Source: Phoebastria nigripes
Taxonomy: Eukaryota; Chordata; Aves; Procellariiformes; Diomedeidae
NCBI GenBank assembly: GCA_035582835.1
Contig: JAYKAV010000004.1
Location: forward strand, 179,707 to 243,706
DNA length: 64,000 nt
Direction: 5' to 3'
Made by a program: the position numbers and the translations under genes. Under the pieces are notes generated by a model, which was not told the DNA's origin, did not search any database, and saw nothing but the letters and a program-made list of their open reading frames with translations. Below are positions 60,202 through 64,000 of this stretch, one piece after another (the stretch's first letter is position 1; each line of letters begins with the position of its first letter).

Positions 60202-62566
60202 ATCAGAACCAGCTTACATAATACAGGGTACCAGGTAAGATTCAGATGCAAGACCCTGAATTTGTTCTTAAAGCAATTTCTCATTTTCCCTGTGTGTCTT
60301 TCTCCAATAGACCAGCCAAATCCAGATTTGTACCTCTACTTTCCTGTTCTTATCCTGAACTCTCTCTGTGGACCAGGTCCCCAACCTCATGCTCACCTCC
60401 TGCACATACTCCTCACACTCATCTTTCCTGCCTTTTAAAGCAATCAGCAGCCTACTCCATTCTGGGCCTGTAGCTGTTTTGTTAGAGCTTTGCCCTCTGC
60501 AACATGAGCTCGTTTGAGAGAGGGCTAAACTCCCTCCCACATACTTCGGTGCAGGTTCCTCTGCGGAGGCTGTTTCCTTGCAACAGAAATTGGAAGGCTG
60601 GGTGAGAAGGGAAGCAGAGGGCACCAAGTATGTGATATAGCCAGCTATGGTGAATCTCTCCATGCAAACTCATGGCACTTACGATCTCAGTTTGCAAGCA
60701 AGAACACCAGTGTAACAGTAGAGAGGTACATCTCAATTTGCAGTTGCAAGTTGGTGGGACACTGTAGGAGATTCTCTTACTTCAGAGCCCACAAGACCTA
60801 GCTGCTGGCTGGAGGGTAGCCTGTGAAAGTAAATTGCATGCACACAAAACAAAGGTTTTCTTTGCCCCAAGGAACTTACAATTTCAAATACACTGTTTAC
60901 TGCTCCTTATACAGAAATAAAGATGCTCTTGGCAATATGCAGGTTAGATTTAATATCAGCTTCCCATCTGTCAGTTTTTCCATCTTTTATCTCCAGAAAA
61001 CATATGCTTTTGTGTTACATTCTGGGAAGGATCAGTTTTCTGGGCCAGCCCTGGCATCAGGAGGCCATTTTATTGCTCGTGGTCCTGCACTAGTTGATGG
61101 CTTCTTTGTGTGCATGCAGGTACGTCTAAAAGATAGGATTTCACAAATCATATATGCCAACAGCATTTAATGTAATTTGTTCCATGGGCAAGAATCCATT
61201 TACTTTCATTCAACTCAATTTTTAAGTCCTTAGAGATTCAAACTTTTTCACATTTCTGAAATCTTTGCAAGTTTCTCATCCTCTTTTTGGAATACAAATC
61301 TGAAGTGTTGATTTGGTGCTAATGGAAAGAATTACTGCCTTTTTTCTGCATATAGTGTGGTTTAATCCACTGAGACTCTAAAGCGTTTTTAATAAATTGA
61401 GAAGACATCAATACCTTCCTACTAAAACTGCAATATTCTTTACTGGCAGGCTATGATTTAGTAAAGAGGACTCAAAAATAGAGTTAATGAAGCATGAAGG
61501 AGCTGGTTACTTCATCATTTAAGGAGCTGGTTATTTGGTTAAGCAAAATTAGTGTTCACTTAATGTAGGACCGGAAAAAATCTAAATGCATGTCTCTGTA
61601 ATTTAAGTGGTATTTCACTTCTGTAGGTATCCTTGTGTTTATTCTTTTCTGGGGTATGTAAGGGCTATAAGTTCCCAGAATATCCTAAGCAGATAGGAAT
61701 TTCCAATGTAAATAGAAAGCTTTGCATGTGGTATAAAAGCTAAATGTCTGGGTGAAGGTTCACAGCTCTGTGACAAGAACTGTATCATGTAATACAGAAC
61801 ACATAAAATGGTGTGCTTGATGTTATTAGTGGAGGATCTAAAGCACCCATAACTTTCCCTGAGCACCTGCATTTGCTTTCTGTAGTACCACAGGCATGTC
61901 ATAAAGCTAGAGAAATATTAACTTTCACTTCAGGTTAACTACAATGTGTGTCTCTAGGAGATAAAAAGAAACTGAAAAAGCTCAGCAGTTTTACGTAAAC
62001 ATATTTTGTACTTTGCTATTGGCATCTTGCTCATTTTTGTATCAACAGATACATTCAGCATTTTCCCTATAATTATAAACCTACCTTCTAATTATAATCT
62101 TCTTTCAGTTCAGTGACAATGCTTTAAAATAAAGGATTAAAAAGTCCACCTTTGAAGTCTGTTAACTCCTCTTCTATTTGATCTAAAAATATATCAAATC
62201 TCCATAAATCATTTCTATTTTTTAATAGCATGTTTTTTTAATATGTAAAAATCAGCAAGATTCTGTCATGCTTCTTAATTGTAGTTTGGTAGGTAATAGC
62301 TAAATTCAAGGTCTTGTATCCTCTGCATATAGCTAGACATGCAAACATTTTAATGATAACATGATATCATCACTTTTAACTACTTAATTAAAAAATTTAA
62401 CCTTAATATTGTAGGTCTATATTTTCTTATTTCTTCTTGAACTCTATGAAACAAAAGGCAAATATAACCTTTTAAAAAAATAAATTAATCCTTCAAATGT
62501 TTTATCTATCTTTCTATTTGATCCCTGACTCACCAAATTTCTATCTTGCTTTCCATCTGACTTTCA
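60202..62566. other. Unique non-coding stretch
   Basis: About 2.4 kb. The block at 60,240-60,740 keeps overlapping 131-codon (-), 79- and 75-codon (+) frames open but none shows a recognisable domain. No repeat family was recognised. Confidence 0.45.
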
Positions 62567-62725
62567 GGTTGCCCAGAGAGGTTGTGGAGTCTTCATCCTT
62601 GGAGACATTCAAAAGCCATCTGGACATGGTCTGGGAAATTGGCTCTAAGTGGCTATGCTTGAGCAGAGAGTTGTACCAGGTGATCTCCAGAACTCCCTTC
62701 CAAACTCAACCATTCTGTGATTCTA
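62567..62725 (+). mobile_element. CR1 3' tail fragment, old
   Basis: Short CR1 piece: GTTGCCCAGAGAGGTTGTGG, GGAGACATTCAAAAGCC, then UTR AGGTGATCTCCAGAACTCCC and a decayed terminal repeat ATTCTGTGATTCTACTAG. The overlapping 107-codon frame is a fusion of flank and CR1. Confidence 0.88.
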
Positions 62726-63545
62726 CTAGTTACACTAGTTACAGTGTTTGGAGTGGTAAGGACTACTTGTGCTTCTATTCTTCAGACATTTCCAAACCAT
62801 TTTATCCATCTTTTCCATAATAGAAATTTAGCAATTGATGTGTTCCTGAATCTTTTATATTTGTCCAGTTTTATAACATGGTCTATCCATTTAACATTTT
62901 TTGGTCTTCACAGATATTTAGTAAAAAGCATGTAGGTTTCTGTAGTCCAGATGTTATGTAACTTGTTCATTAGAGATACTCTGCCGATTCTTACTCTTTC
63001 TGCTTTTAGATCACTGTCCATCGTTACCCAGTTCTGTAGACAACAAAATGCCTAGTGTTTACTTAATGGGAATTTTGGGTTTCCTGTTAAAAAGGAATCA
63101 CTGATCACAAAAGGGATGGTTGTAATGTTCAAAACTTTAGTTCTGTCTCCTTAGAGCTACCCCTTGNGCTTTATAAAAGTGCAGAAACTGGGAGAAAGTT
63201 TATTCAATATTTGCCTTCAATATCAATTTCTGACTCACAGTCCAAGGCATTCCACATTTTTTCCTTCAAGTCTTGTTCTCACGATGTAGTCAACAAGTAA
63301 GAACAATTGTACAGTTTGCTTTTTATTCTTGTCAATAAATAATACATTGGTTTTGGCTTGAGAGTGGACAAAATATGCTGTTTTAACATAGACTTTCTAG
63401 CTATATTCGGTGTAGGTGGCAAGGTGCTGATAGTTTCCCACTACCCAAATCAGTAATGAAATGTTTATTTTAATTGGCAATAAATTGTTAATTTTCCACA
63501 AGTCAAGTCTGCTTTGTCTGTGATGGTAATTGGTAAGTGATCTCT
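62726..63545. other. Unique non-coding stretch
   Basis: AT-rich, no gene or repeat recognised. Confidence 0.45.
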
Positions 63546-63670
63546 CTGTCTTTATCTCTGCCCACAGGCATTCTTGGTCCTCTTATTTTCTCCCCACATC
63601 CCACTGACGGGGGAAAGTGAGCAAGTGGCTGGGTGGACATTTAGCTGCTAGCCACAGTTAACCCACCACA
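63546..63670 (+). mobile_element. ERVL-type LTR, 3' end fragment
   Basis: About 125 bases homologous to the 3' (R/U5) end of the LTR family at 22808, 47200 and 49762, but in the opposite orientation. CTGTCTTTATCTC (following the position of the polyadenylation signal) runs through TCCCCACATCCCACTGACGG to GTTAACCCACCACA. The rest of the LTR is missing, so it was truncated by deletion or decay. Confidence 0.8.
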
Positions 63671-64000
63671 CTCACTAACTTCATTTGTGTTCCACAGCCG
63701 GACGTTATCCTCTGTGCATTTTCTGCAAGAATAATAAGATTTTTCAGAATGACACGGGCTAACAGTGATTAGCATTTTGCATGTCAATGTATCTTCCTAG
63801 GACTCTTCAAAGCACTGTATTTATTNTGGATATGTCCTTTCTCTGACACCTGTAGATTCATTTCTTACCTTCTTTTTTCTCTTAGATTTCCTTTGCTGTA
63901 ATATCAATCTGCTATGAACATTTCCTGGAAGTGACAGTAACGTTCTGCTGAGCTGCTTAATACATTTTGGCTCATCTTCCTTCTGTGGCACTGTGACAAT
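63671..64000. other. Unique sequence to window end
   Basis: Nothing recognised; one N at about 63,825. Confidence 0.4.

Noticed and set aside
60268..60663. 131-codon minus frame
   Set aside because: No recognisable domain, overlapped by two other open frames, and no splice or promoter context; most likely chance.

Overview
The window looks like non-coding DNA from a bird. The main evidence is at least seven CR1 LINE pieces. Several end in the diagnostic ATTCTATG 3' repeat and carry recognisable CR1 reverse transcriptase. The second line of evidence is a family of avian ERVL-type LTRs that on + read TGTCMTGGTTTAACCC at their low-coordinate end. I recall this LTR family as very common in neoavian birds, so a neoavian source is my inference; the species cannot be read from the window. 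I see no host protein-coding exon I would defend, no tRNA or rRNA gene, no CRISPR array and nothing prokaryotic. The open frames outside transposons are short, of random composition, and often just T-rich or purine-rich tracts.

Layout. 1-4070: AT-rich unique sequence. 4073-4470 and about 5050-5460: two CpG/GC-rich blocks of unknown nature. 6482-8333 (-): the largest intact CR1 piece, with most of the reverse transcriptase, one in-frame stop and two mutually compensating indels. 12612-13069 (+): a sister CR1 tail. 15360-17218 (-): retroviral LTR material, including a complete 1,032-bp solo LTR (16182-17213) with exact GCCTG target duplications and a CCAAT/TATA promoter. 22808-23383 (-): an old ERVL-type solo LTR with a perfect ACTGT duplication. 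23.4-44.1 kb: about 20 kb with almost no recognisable repeats apart from simple repeats, a diverged local duplication (35.98/36.59 kb) and a perfect 14-bp inverted repeat (36.9 kb). 44137-44655 (-): an ancient CR1 tail split by about 295 bp of unrelated DNA. 47200-47750 and 49762-50341 (-): two more LTRs of the 22.8-kb family, the first clearly the youngest. 51018-51495 (-): a CR1 tail of another subfamily. 54790-56573 (+): a heavily decayed CR1 with an internal deletion. 58202 to about 58924 (-): a different LTR. 59908-60201 and 62567-62725 (+): CR1 tail scraps. 63546-63670 (+): an LTR 3' scrap.

Nothing here works together as a pathway. The window is a record of LINE and LTR insertions of different ages in a gene-poor or intronic stretch. 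The points most worth following are the CpG-rich blocks, the perfect palindromes and motif clusters that may be regulatory, the split CR1, and the frame-restoring mutations in the large CR1. I found no convincing new biological system. Isolated N characters occur throughout and cluster at 14.4-17.6 kb.
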